In this document: piece by piece, positions 1-8,073 of the stretch
Position numbering within the stretch: position 1 is the stretch's first letter
Layout: each line of letters opens with the position of its first letter
Assembly (NCBI GenBank): GCA_002162765.1
Contig: MAAR01000006.1
Span: 124,001-188,000 of the forward strand
Source: Flavobacteriales bacterium 34_180_T64
Lineage (GTDB): Bacteria > Bacteroidota > Bacteroidia > Flavobacteriales > Flavobacteriaceae
DNA: 64,000 bases
Direction: 5' to 3'
The notes under the pieces: model-generated
Database searches by the model: none
Told to the model about the DNA's origin: nothing
Seen by the model: the letters and a program-made list of their open reading frames with translations, nothing else
Translations under genes and position numbers: made by a program

Positions 1-1290
1 TATGCCTACAGGACTAAAGATTACGGTCAAACTTGGGAAGGTATAGTTGACGCGAACGATGTTGAGAGCTACACCTTATCAATTGTTGAAGATTTAGTTG
101 AACCAAACTTAATGTTCCTAGGAACAGACGACGGTTTATATGTGTCAATAAATGCAGGTCAATCGTGGACCAAATGGACCGAAGGGTTCCCTACAGTATC
201 GGTAAAAGATTTAGTAATTCATCCACGTGAGCATGATCTAGTAATAGGAACTTTTGGTAGAGCTGCTTGGGTATTAGACGATATTCGACCACTTCGAGCA
301 ATTGCTAAAAATGCATCCATCTTAGACGAATCAATAAAATTATTTAATGCTCCAACTGCGTATATTGCGGCATATCAAGAAGCAACAGGTAGTCGTTTCG
401 GAGGAGATGCTTTATACAGTGGCACTAATAGAGGCAGTGGGGCTATCTTATCTTACTATGCAAAAATAAATAATCAAAAAAGCGAAGACAAAAAGGATGA
501 TGTTACCAATGATAAAGATGAAAATGAGGTAAAATGGGATTCGTTAACTTTAAAAATATTTGATGGTGAGCGTTTAATAAGAACTTTAAAACAAAAAGCG
601 CCTAAAGAAAGTGGCATTCATAAATGGACATGGAATATGGATGAAGCTGGTGTTAGTGGCCCTTCAAGAACAATTCAAAAACAAACGAGGGAACCTAGTG
701 GATCCTATGTTCTACCCGGAGAATACAAAGCAATCTTAAGTTATGCTGATCAGAGTTCTGAAACTTTTGTTACTGTAAAATACGATCCTCGAATAGAAAC
801 TACAACTTCATATCTTAAAAACTCATATGATGCAACCAAGCAAATAGAAGCGTTGAATAAAGTTACGGCCGATGCAGTAAAACAATTAGTTGAAAGTAAA
901 ACGATTGCTCAAAATTTTCAATCTGATTTGAAAAAATTAGACAAAGACGCTTTCAAAGATCCAATTGAGGACTCTAAAACCATTATTGAAAAAATTGACG
1001 AACTCATTGATATTTATTTAGGAAAAGAAGATAAAAGACAAGGGATTACAAGCAGTTCTATAGTGACGGTAAATGATCGTATTAATGCTGCGGCATTCTA
1101 TGCAAATTCTAGACCTAGTGGATTAACGAGTACTGAAACGACGCTTATAAATCATGCTAAAGATGCCATTAATAGCGCTCTAAACAAAACCAATGCATTC
1201 TTTAAAAATGAATGGACAGCGTATCAAACAAAAATGAAGCAATTAGAGGCCAGTCCATTTAAAGAGGTTAAATCTTTTAAATTGGATTAA
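1..1290 (+). CDS. BNR/VPS10-type repeat protein, C-terminal part (5' end outside window)
   Basis: The frame is open from base 1, so the first ATG at 112 is internal and the gene starts outside the window. About 430 residues are visible. The first 60 hold Asp-box (BNR) type repeats: a YRTKDYGQTW stretch, then a second SINAGQSWTKW repeat, followed by GTFGRAAWVLDD, typical of the end of a sortilin/VPS10-like beta-propeller. The rest is a Lys/Glu-rich region with an FlgD-like Ig segment (around WTWNMDEAGVSG) and helical C-terminus. Such long secreted propeller proteins are common in Flavobacteriia and are often annotated as glycosyl hydrolase, without a proven activity. A strong hairpin terminator follows. 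Function is unknown; the family call is fairly safe. Confidence 0.75.
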   Translation, partial: YAYRTKDYGQTWEGIVDANDVESYTLSIVEDLVEPNLMFLGTDDGLYVSINAGQSWTKWTEGFPTVSVKDLVIHPREHDLVIGTFGRAAWVLDDIRPLRAIAKNASILDESIKLFNAPTAYIAAYQEATGSRFGGDALYSGTNRGSGAILSYYAKINNQKSEDKKDDVTNDKDENEVKWDSLTLKIFDGERLIRTLKQKAPKESGIHKWTWNMDEAGVSGPSRTIQKQTREPSGSYVLPGEYKAILSYADQSSETFVTVKYDPRIETTTSYLKNSYDATKQIEALNKVTADAVKQLVESKTIAQNFQSDLKKLDKDAFKDPIEDSKTIIEKIDELIDIYLGKEDKRQGITSSSIVTVNDRINAAAFYANSRPSGLTSTETTLINHAKDAINSALNKTNAFFKNEWTAYQTKMKQLEASPFKEVKSFKLD

Positions 1291-1303
1291 GAGTCAATTT
1301 ATG

Positions 1304-1346
1304 AAAAAAAAAGACCTTACAGTAATTACTATAAGGTCTTTTATTA
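1304..1346. terminator. Bidirectional terminator between BNR protein and fnr-like gene
   Basis: A perfect 9-bp stem pairs 1311-1319 (AAGACCTTA) with 1332-1340 (TAAGGTCTT) around a 12-nt loop. It has an A-run on the left and a T-rich run on the right, so it can stop both the plus-strand gene ending at 1290 and the minus-strand regulator gene ending at 1361. Confidence 0.85.
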
Positions 1347-1360
1347 TAAATAATTTCTTA

Positions 1361-2038
1361 TTATTCAACGCGTTCTAAACCTGAAATGTATTCTATCTTT
1401 ATCTGTTTACCTGATGTTGTAATCAAGCCTTCTTTTTTAAGTTGTGACAACACTCTAATTGCAGATTCTGTTGCAGTTCCAACAATGCTTGCATAGTCTT
1501 CTCTCGAAAGTATAACGTTTAAATATCCCTTATCATCGTTTCCGAAATTATCTAATATATAAAGTAAGGCTTCAGCCAATCGTTTCTTTACAGATTTCTG
1601 CGCCATATTAACAATAATATTATCCGCTTCTTTTAAATCGTTAGCCATGTCTTGCAGCACATTCATCGAAAAACTAGAGTTCTGCTGCAAATCACCTATG
1701 ATTTCACTTTTAGGTATAAAACATACCTCCATATCATTTAAAGCAATGGCGCTCAAATTAGAAGACTCATCACTTATTAATGAACGTTGCCCCAACAAAT
1801 CACCTTTCATTACCAATTTCACAATTTGATCTCTACCATTTGCGCTTAGTTTTGTGAGTTTACATAAGCCGTCCTTAACACAAAAAACGCCATTTAGTGT
1901 TTCCCCTTCCTCAAAAATGACTTCGCCTTTTTTGATGAATTTCGAAGTTTTACACCCAGAAATCCTTACTAGTTCGTCTTTCGTTAAAGCTTTTAAAGAA
2001 TTAAATTGCCTTATAATACATTGTTCACATTTACTCAT
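1361..2038 (-). CDS. fnr: Crp/Fnr family transcriptional regulator, FNR-like (probable oxygen sensor)
   Basis: Start placed at 2038 (225 aa, beginning MSKCEQCIIRQF). The longer in-frame start at 2086 lies inside the FNR-like operator and would add an unconserved tail. Domains: N-terminal Cys pair C4-x2-C7, cyclic-nucleotide-binding fold (about 20-130) with C107 in DMEVCFIP, aligning by eye with E. coli FNR Cys122, and a C-terminal winged helix with recognition helix TATESAIRVLSQL. Glu and Arg that read the GA core in CRP/FNR are present; the position equivalent to FNR Ser212 is Ile. C4/C7 match FNR Cys20/Cys23, but the Cys29 equivalent is absent; C29 or C53 might serve as the fourth ligand. 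It is divergent from ccoI, and the shared operator lies between them. Probably the activator of the five FNR-type promoters in this window (inference). Confidence 0.88.
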   Translation of the reverse strand: MSKCEQCIIRQFNSLKALTKDELVRISGCKTSKFIKKGEVIFEEGETLNGVFCVKDGLCKLTKLSANGRDQIVKLVMKGDLLGQRSLISDESSNLSAIALNDMEVCFIPKSEIIGDLQQNSSFSMNVLQDMANDLKEADNIIVNMAQKSVKKRLAEALLYILDNFGNDDKGYLNVILSREDYASIVGTATESAIRVLSQLKKEGLITTSGKQIKIEYISGLERVE

Positions 2039-2056
2039 AACCCATTTTGTAACATG

Positions 2057-2064
2057 CAAAATTA
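2057..2064 (-). promoter_or_regulatory. Putative -7 element of the fnr-like gene
   Basis: On the minus strand this reads TAATTTTG, a full match to the Bacteroidota -7 consensus TAnnTTTG, about 19 nt upstream of the ATG at 2038. The FNR-like box at 2073-2086 is centred only 15.5 bp upstream of it, so a bound regulator would overlap the core promoter. That suggests negative autoregulation (inference). Confidence 0.5.
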
Positions 2065-2072
2065 ATGAAAAC

Positions 2073-2086
2073 ATGACAATAATCAT
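2073..2086 (+). promoter_or_regulatory. FNR-like box 1 (ccoI promoter / fnr intergenic)
   Basis: ATGACAATAATCAT, a dyad of the form ATGAY-N4-RTCAT. Its centre (2079.5) is 29.5 bp upstream of TACATTTG at 2109-2116, a TAnnTTTG element 12 nt before the ccoI ATG at 2128. If transcription starts about 11-12 nt after the first base of the -7 element, the box is centred near -41, the class II FNR position. No TTTG is present at the -33 position, as expected for an activator-dependent promoter. Confidence 0.8.
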
Positions 2087-2108
2087 ATAATAAACGCCAT
2101 AATCTTGT

Positions 2109-2116
2109 TACATTTG
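2109..2116 (+). promoter_or_regulatory. -7 promoter element of ccoI
   Basis: TACATTTG matches TAnnTTTG and sits 29.5 bp after the centre of FNR-like box 1. Predicted leader is only about 7 nt. Confidence 0.7.
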
Positions 2117-2127
2117 CCGTCAGGTAA

Positions 2128-4515
2128 ATGAGCAAAAATATGGAGCATAAACAATGTTTCCACTGTGGAGATCGTTGCGATAGTAACATAATTCAATTTC
2201 AAGAAAAATCATTCTGCTGTAATGGCTGTAAAACGGTTTACGAGATTTTCGAGAGCCATGATTTGACCTGTTATTACGATTTACAAAGTTCGCCAGGAGC
2301 TATTCCAAAAGAAATACAAGGCAAATACGATTTTCTATCTCAAACTAGTATCATTGAAAAATTGTGCGAATTTAATGATGGAAACACACAAATTGCAACA
2401 CTATACATTCCTCATATTCATTGCAGTTCCTGTATTTGGATACTAGAGAACCTGCATCAACTTCATCCCCAAATATCATCTTCACAAGTTAATTTTGGAA
2501 AGAAAACTGTTCGCGTCAGTTACAATCCAAACACCTATTCTTTGAAGGAAACTGTTTTATTACTGAGTAGCATTGGTTATGAACCTTATATCTCACTTGA
2601 CGATTTTAAGACTGGAAATGAAAAGGTAAATCGTAGCTTAATTTACAAACTTGGAATAGCTGGCTTTGCCTTTGGAAATGTCATGTTTTTATCATTTCCA
2701 GAATATTTTGAAGTTGGTGAATTCTGGCTTGAAAAATACAAGCATTTGTTTAGATGGCTCATGTTTGCATTTTCGCTGCCTGTTGTTTTTTATGCTGGAC
2801 GGGATTATTTTAAAGCTGCATATAAAGGATTACGATCTAGGCTTTTAAATATTGATGTTCCAATAGCACTCGGAATTGCAGTCCTTTTTATACGTAGTAC
2901 TGTTGAAATTAGTTTTGATCTTGGTTCTGGTTTTTTCGATAGTCTCACTGGACTCGTCTTTTTCTTATTACTAGGAAAATTCTTCCAACAAAAAACATAT
3001 ACATTTTTATCTTTTGAACGCGATTACAAATCCTATTTTCCAATTGCGGTTACAAAATTAACTCGTGATAATAAAGAACAGCCTGTTCAAGTTTACGACA
3101 TTAAAAAAGGAGATCGATTACTCATTAGAAATGAGGAGCTTATTCCAGTCGATGGTATTTTGATTAATGGGAAAGCAAAAATTGATTACAGTTTTGTAAC
3201 TGGTGAATCTGAAACCGTTAGAAAAAATTCTGGCGACAAACTTTTTGCTGGAGGAAAGCAAACTCATGGTGTTATTGAAATGGAAGCCATTAAATCGGTG
3301 GAGCAAAGTTATCTAACTCAACTATGGAGTAATGATATTTTCAACAAAAATAAAGAAGATGGATTTACAAATCTGACCAATACTATTAGTAAAAAATTCA
3401 CTATTACTATTTTGGCAATTGCCTTAGTTTCCACAGCATATTGGTTATTTGTAGATGCTTCAAAAGCAATGAATGTCTTTACAGCAGTTTTAATTATTGC
3501 TTGTCCTTGTGCTATTGCTTTATCGGCACCATTTACTTTTGGTAATATGTTGCGGATTTTTGGCAAGCTGAAATTTTATGTAAAAAACGCTTCTGTGATT
3601 GAGCAACTAGCGTCTATTAATACTATTATTTTTGATAAAACAGGTACAATTACTTCCAATTTAAAAAGTACAGCAACCTATGAAGGAGCGTCGCTTTCAA
3701 CAACGGAAGAGCTGGTTTTAAAAAACACCGTTAGAGGTTCAAATCATCCACTAAGCAGATCACTTTATGAGATGCTAAAAGATAATCAGATTATTACACT
3801 AGATTCATTTGAAGAATATTTAGGACAGGGTATTCAGGCATCACATAAAGCCACAAGCATTAAATTAGGTTCGGCTAAGTTTGTTGGTTTCACCAACGAA
3901 ACACAAGTTTTAAATACGACAGTGCATGTTAGTTCAAGTGACACCTATAAAGGGAAATTTACGTTTTACAACAACTATAGAAAAGGATTGTCAAAACTTT
4001 TTAATCAGTTAAAAAAACAATATGATCTCGTAATATTGTCGGGAGACAATGAAGGTGAACATGATAATCTAAAAAAACTATTACCTTCAAAAACAAAACT
4101 ACTATTCAATCAAAACCCTAAAGATAAATTAGAATATATTAAATATCATCAAACCGAAGGCGCAAAGGTGTTGATGATTGGTGATGGATTAAATGATTCT
4201 GGTGCTTTGGCCCAGAGTAATGTTGGCATTGCAATTTCAGAAAATGTCAATATTTTTTCACCTGCATGTGATGCTATTTTAGACGCTAAAAAATTCAATC
4301 AATTGTTTAGTTATATTAAAGCATCCAAAACAGCAATTCGTATAATTAAATGGAGTTTTGTATTTTCGTTTATCTATAATATAATTGGGCTTTATTTTGC
4401 TGTAACAGGACAATTAGCTCCAGTAATAGCCGCCATATTGATGCCCTTAAGCTCAATTAGCATTGTTGTTTTTACAACTATTGCTACGAATGTTTTAACC
4501 AGAAAATTAGAATGA
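2128..4515 (+). CDS. ccoI: Copper-translocating P-type ATPase CcoI/FixI for cbb3 oxidase assembly
   Basis: 795 aa. The N-terminus has Cys clusters CFHCGDRC and CCNGC, typical of the zinc-ribbon-like extension of FixI/CcoI. An HMA domain follows with HCSSC (about residues 97-101). Core P-type motifs are all present: CPC at 459-461 in the transport membrane helix, DKTGT with the phosphorylated Asp at 503, and GDGLND with Asp at 686. The family exports Cu(I) from the cytoplasm for CuB of cbb3 oxidase, and possibly for other periplasmic cuproenzymes. It is separated from ccoS by 80 bp containing a second FNR-type promoter, so it is probably a single-gene transcript of the same regulon. CcoI assignment rests on the N-terminal Cys region and immediate ccoS/ccoNO neighbours. 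Confidence 0.95.
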   Translation: MSKNMEHKQCFHCGDRCDSNIIQFQEKSFCCNGCKTVYEIFESHDLTCYYDLQSSPGAIPKEIQGKYDFLSQTSIIEKLCEFNDGNTQIATLYIPHIHCSSCIWILENLHQLHPQISSSQVNFGKKTVRVSYNPNTYSLKETVLLLSSIGYEPYISLDDFKTGNEKVNRSLIYKLGIAGFAFGNVMFLSFPEYFEVGEFWLEKYKHLFRWLMFAFSLPVVFYAGRDYFKAAYKGLRSRLLNIDVPIALGIAVLFIRSTVEISFDLGSGFFDSLTGLVFFLLLGKFFQQKTYTFLSFERDYKSYFPIAVTKLTRDNKEQPVQVYDIKKGDRLLIRNEELIPVDGILINGKAKIDYSFVTGESETVRKNSGDKLFAGGKQTHGVIEMEAIKSVEQSYLTQLWSNDIFNKNKEDGFTNLTNTISKKFTITILAIALVSTAYWLFVDASKAMNVFTAVLIIACPCAIALSAPFTFGNMLRIFGKLKFYVKNASVIEQLASINTIIFDKTGTITSNLKSTATYEGASLSTTEELVLKNTVRGSNHPLSRSLYEMLKDNQIITLDSFEEYLGQGIQASHKATSIKLGSAKFVGFTNETQVLNTTVHVSSSDTYKGKFTFYNNYRKGLSKLFNQLKKQYDLVILSGDNEGEHDNLKKLLPSKTKLLFNQNPKDKLEYIKYHQTEGAKVLMIGDGLNDSGALAQSNVGIAISENVNIFSPACDAILDAKKFNQLFSYIKASKTAIRIIKWSFVFSFIYNIIGLYFAVTGQLAPVIAAILMPLSSISIVVFTTIATNVLTRKLE

Positions 4516-4531
4516 TTACAAATAATGAAAC

Positions 4532-4545
4532 ATGACAATTATCAT
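4532..4545 (+). promoter_or_regulatory. FNR-like box 2 (ccoS-NOQPG promoter)
   Basis: ATGACAATTATCAT, almost a perfect dyad. Centre 4538.5 lies 29.5 bp upstream of TAATTTTG (4568-4575), exactly the spacing seen at box 1. The flanking bases (CATGACAAT..ATCATATAATAAA) are nearly identical to those at box 1. No TTTG at -33. Confidence 0.82.
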
Positions 4546-4567
4546 ATAATAAAACGGGGCATGACAG

Positions 4568-4575
4568 TAATTTTG
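4568..4575 (+). promoter_or_regulatory. -7 promoter element of the ccoS operon
   Basis: TAATTTTG matches TAnnTTTG, 28 bp upstream of the ccoS ATG (4596), and is phased at 29.5 bp from FNR-like box 2. Confidence 0.7.
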
Positions 4576-4595
4576 AAACATAACTTCTAGTAGGT

Positions 4596-4781
4596 ATGAG
4601 CGTTATATATATTTTACTCACAATCAGCATTATAGTTGCTATAATATTCTTTATGGCGTTTATTTTTGCCGTAAAAAACGGACAATACGACGACAGTTAT
4701 ACGCCTTCAGTTAGAATGTTATTTGAAGATGAACTCGTTAAAGAAAAAACAGAACAATCAATACAAACCAAAAAAGACTAA
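4596..4781 (+). CDS. ccoS: cbb3-type oxidase assembly protein CcoS
   Basis: 61 aa: an N-terminal transmembrane helix (about residues 3-25, IYILLTISIIVAIIFFMAF) followed by a short acidic tail containing GQYDD and RMLFEDE, the usual CcoS layout. In other bacteria CcoS works with CcoI in cofactor insertion into cbb3 oxidase; its exact role is unclear. First gene of the FNR-box 2 operon, with ccoNO starting 8 bp after its stop. Confidence 0.9.
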   Translation: MSVIYILLTISIIVAIIFFMAFIFAVKNGQYDDSYTPSVRMLFEDELVKEKTEQSIQTKKD

Positions 4782-4789
4782 CAACAATT

Positions 4790-6973
4790 ATGGAAATGCA
4801 ACAGTTTCATTACGATAACAAAATCGTTACTAAATTCCTTTATGCCACAATAATTTTTGGAGTGGTAGGAATGCTAGTGGGTTTAATACTCGCATTTATG
4901 TTTCTATTCCCAAATCTAACCGATGGTATTTCATGGCTAAGTTTTGGACGTTTAAGACCATTACATACAAACGCCGTTATTTTTGCCTTTGTAGGGAATG
5001 CGATGTTTGCAGGTATTTATTACTCACTACAGCGTTTGTTAAAAGCACGTATGGCGAGTGACCTATTAAGTAATATTAACTTCTGGGGTTGGCAACTTAT
5101 TATTGTTGCTGCTGCAATTTCTCTTCCTTTGGGGTATTCTACTTCAAAAGAATATGCTGAATTAGAATGGCCAATCGATATCGCTATTGCCTTAATTTGG
5201 GTTGTTTTTGGCGTTAATATGATTTGGACCATTTTAAAAAGAAGACAACGTCATTTATACGTTGCTATTTGGTTTTACATTGCCACATTTGTAACTGTAG
5301 CAGTACTTCATATATTTAATAGTTTAGAATTGCCTGTAAGTGCTATGAAAAGTTATTCCGTTTACGCAGGCGTACAAGATGCCTTAGTACAATGGTGGTA
5401 CGGTCATAATGCCGTAGCGTTCTTTTTAACGACTCCATTCCTTGGTTTAATGTATTATTTTGTACCAAAAGCGGCTAACAGACCTGTATACTCATACAGA
5501 TTATCCATAGTTCACTTCTGGTCCTTAATTTTTATTTATATCTGGGCAGGACCGCATCATTTATTATACACTGCTTTACCAGACTGGGCACAGAATCTAG
5601 GTGTAGCGTTTTCAATAATGTTATTAATGCCATCTTGGGGAGGTATGATAAATGGTCTTTTAACACTTAGAGGTGCATGGGACAAAGTGCGTACGGACCC
5701 TGTTTTAAAATTTATGGTTGTTGCTATTACAGGTTATGGTATGGCTACATTTGAAGGGCCCTTGCTATCTTTAAAAAGTGTAAATGCAGTCGCACATTAT
5801 ACCGATTGGATTATTGCACACGTACATGTAGGTGCTCTCGCTTGGAATGGCTTCATGGCCTTTGGAATTATTTATTATTTAATACCAAGACTATTTAAAA
5901 CTAAATTACACTCTCTAGGATTAGCTAATTTACATTTCTGGTTAGGAACATTGGGTATCATAATCTATGCCTTACCAATGTATGTCGCAGGGTTTACACA
6001 ATATTCAATGTGGCAACAATTTAATCCAGATGGTACATTAGTTTACGGTAATTTCTTAGAAACCGTTTCTGAGATCATACCAATGTACTGGATGCGTGCT
6101 ATTGGAGGCACGCTATATATTGCTGGAATGCTAATTTTAGTGTATAACGTATATGCAACAATCAAATCTGGTAGTAAAGTAACCGATGAATTAGCAGAAG
6201 CTCCAGCATTACAACGTGTTTCTAAAAAACGAATTGCTGGCGAAGGATGGCATACCTGGTTAGAACGTAAACCAATTCAATTGACAATTTTAGCAACTGT
6301 CGCTATTTTAATTGGTGGTATTCTTCAAATTGTACCAACTATTATGGTTAAATCTAACATTCCTACAATTTCAAGTGTTCAACCGTATACACCTTTAGAA
6401 TTAGAGGGAAGAGATATTTATATTCGTGAAGGCTGTGTTGGCTGTCACTCTCAAATGATACGTCCGTTTAGACATGAAGTTGAGCGTTATGGAGAATATT
6501 CAAAAGCCGGCGAATATGTATACGACCATCCCTTCCTTTGGGGATCTAAACGAACAGGACCTGATTTACATAGAATTGGAGGGAAATATTCCGATAATTG
6601 GCATTTAAATCATATGTATGATCCGCAAAGTACATCTAGTGGATCTATCATGCCAGGTTACAAATGGTTAATTAGAGATGAACTTGATAAATCTCAAACA
6701 GAAACTAAAATGGAAGTTATGGCGACTCTAGGCGTGCCATATACGGAAGATGATATTGCAGATGCACAACAACAAATGTTAGATCAAGGTACTCAAATAG
6801 AAAAGAATCTTTATAACGATCCTGATTTTGTTGAAAATTATGAAGCAGACAAGCAATTCGCTAAGGAAAACGGAGAAGAATTTGTAGAAATGAGACATCG
6901 AGAAATCGTTGCAATCATTGCTTATTTACAGCGATTAGGGACAGATATTAAAGTTAAAGATTTACAAGAATAA
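4790..6973 (+). CDS. ccoNO: cbb3-type cytochrome c oxidase, fused subunits I and II (CcoNO)
   Basis: 727 aa. Residues 1 to about 480 are the 12-helix CcoN catalytic subunit, with the conserved His-bearing stretches LHTNAVIFAF, WWYGHNAVAFFLT, GPHHLLYT and HVHVGALAWNG that ligate the haems and CuB. After a linker and one more transmembrane helix comes CcoO, with a single haem-c site CVGCH at 549-553 and Met-containing SGSIMPGY. CcoO normally is a separate mono-haem cytochrome; the fusion is known in Bacteroidota. The enzyme reduces O2 with high affinity and pumps protons. There is no stop or frameshift between the halves, so the fusion is real in this sequence. Confidence 0.96.
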   Translation: MEMQQFHYDNKIVTKFLYATIIFGVVGMLVGLILAFMFLFPNLTDGISWLSFGRLRPLHTNAVIFAFVGNAMFAGIYYSLQRLLKARMASDLLSNINFWGWQLIIVAAAISLPLGYSTSKEYAELEWPIDIAIALIWVVFGVNMIWTILKRRQRHLYVAIWFYIATFVTVAVLHIFNSLELPVSAMKSYSVYAGVQDALVQWWYGHNAVAFFLTTPFLGLMYYFVPKAANRPVYSYRLSIVHFWSLIFIYIWAGPHHLLYTALPDWAQNLGVAFSIMLLMPSWGGMINGLLTLRGAWDKVRTDPVLKFMVVAITGYGMATFEGPLLSLKSVNAVAHYTDWIIAHVHVGALAWNGFMAFGIIYYLIPRLFKTKLHSLGLANLHFWLGTLGIIIYALPMYVAGFTQYSMWQQFNPDGTLVYGNFLETVSEIIPMYWMRAIGGTLYIAGMLILVYNVYATIKSGSKVTDELAEAPALQRVSKKRIAGEGWHTWLERKPIQLTILATVAILIGGILQIVPTIMVKSNIPTISSVQPYTPLELEGRDIYIREGCVGCHSQMIRPFRHEVERYGEYSKAGEYVYDHPFLWGSKRTGPDLHRIGGKYSDNWHLNHMYDPQSTSSGSIMPGYKWLIRDELDKSQTETKMEVMATLGVPYTEDDIADAQQQMLDQGTQIEKNLYNDPDFVENYEADKQFAKENGEEFVEMRHREIVAIIAYLQRLGTDIKVKDLQE

Positions 6974-6994
6974 TAACCTTCAAATTAAGTCATT

Positions 6995-7183
6995 ATGCTA
7001 AAATATATAAAAAACCATATGGAGAGTATCATCGGGATTGAGATTTATCCTATCATCTCTCTGCTTATCTTTTTCAGCTTTTTTGTAATTCTTTTTTGGT
7101 GGGTTTTCACTGCTAAAAAAGCATATATAAAAACGGTAAGTAACCTTCCATTAGAAAACAATCAAAACGACATTATATCATGA
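6995..7183 (+). CDS. ccoQ: cbb3-type oxidase small subunit CcoQ
   Basis: 62 aa with one transmembrane helix (about residues 17-39) and the segment FWWVFTAKKAYIKTVSNLPL. This fits the CcoQ/FixQ subunit, which stabilises cbb3 oxidase. It lies between ccoNO and ccoP, and its stop overlaps the ccoP start as ATGA. An internal Met at residue 9 could be the true start. Identification rests on size, helix and position. Confidence 0.85.
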   Translation: MLKYIKNHMESIIGIEIYPIISLLIFFSFFVILFWWVFTAKKAYIKTVSNLPLENNQNDIIS

Positions 7184-8061
7184 GACATTTAGTTCCACCA
7201 TACGTAAGAATTCCGTTAGTGTTCTTCACTATTTTCGGATTAATAGAATATTTTGTAGACTCGGGAGATCAACCTGCCTTTCTAGAATATCCTGTCATAA
7301 TGCTCTTCTTGCTATTAGTATTACTTATTATAATTGCTGTTGAAGCTATCGTTGGTGCTTTAGAAAATGTGATGTACCAAAGTCTAGATGACGAAGCAAA
7401 AGCAAGGTTTGTTGCATCTAAGGAAGGACCAAAATTTACATGGCTGCATGAGACCTACATCAAACTTTTAGGCTCTCGTCCTATGGAAGAAGAAGGTGAA
7501 CTTATTTTAGACCATAATTATGATGGGATCAAAGAATTGGATAATAACCTTCCACCATGGTGGGTATGGGGATTCTATGCGTCTATCTTTTTTGCGGTAT
7601 TTTATCTTTTTAAATATCATGTGTTTAATGGTGACACTCAAATTGATGAGTTTGAAACTGAATTGGCACAGGCAAAAATAGATTTGGAAGAATATAAGAA
7701 AACGGCTAAAGACTTGGTCGACTTTAATACTGTCGAATTATTAACTGAAGCATCAGATTTAAGTCGTGGTAAAAACATTTTTGAAACCAATTGTGTTGCT
7801 TGTCATATGGCAGATGGTGGCGGTGGAATTGGCCCGAATTTAACCGACCATAATTGGATATTAGGAGGTGGCATCAAAAATGTATTTAAAACTGTGAGCG
7901 AAGGGGGTAGAGATGGTAAAGGTATGATTTCATGGAAACAAACATTGAAACCAGCTGAAATCGCCCAAGTTTCAAGCTATTTGTTAACATTAGAAGGTAC
8001 AACACCTGCAAAACCAAAAGCTCCAGAAGGAGATGTATGGGAAGCAGAATCACAAGAGTAA
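7180..8061 (+). CDS. ccoP: cbb3-type oxidase subunit CcoP, mono-haem
   Basis: 293 aa. Two N-terminal transmembrane segments (about 12-60), then the characteristic DNNLPPWWVWGFY motif (121-133) leading into a further helix, and a periplasmic cytochrome c domain. Only one haem site is present, CVACH at 205-209, with likely Met ligand in GKGMISW. Proteobacterial CcoP usually has two haems; one is common in Bacteroidota. CcoP passes electrons from soluble cytochrome c to CcoO. Start overlaps the ccoQ stop. Confidence 0.95.
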   Translation: MRHLVPPYVRIPLVFFTIFGLIEYFVDSGDQPAFLEYPVIMLFLLLVLLIIIAVEAIVGALENVMYQSLDDEAKARFVASKEGPKFTWLHETYIKLLGSRPMEEEGELILDHNYDGIKELDNNLPPWWVWGFYASIFFAVFYLFKYHVFNGDTQIDEFETELAQAKIDLEEYKKTAKDLVDFNTVELLTEASDLSRGKNIFETNCVACHMADGGGGIGPNLTDHNWILGGGIKNVFKTVSEGGRDGKGMISWKQTLKPAEIAQVSSYLLTLEGTTPAKPKAPEGDVWEAESQE

Positions 8062-8073
8062 ACAGAACCAGTT

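Noticed and set aside
2039-2086. Longer N-terminus of the Fnr-like regulator starting at 2086
   Set aside because: The start codon is inside FNR-like box 1 and upstream of the candidate -7 element at 2057-2064; the tail is hydrophobic and unlike FNR N-termini. The start at 2038 gives the expected CxxC near the N-terminus.
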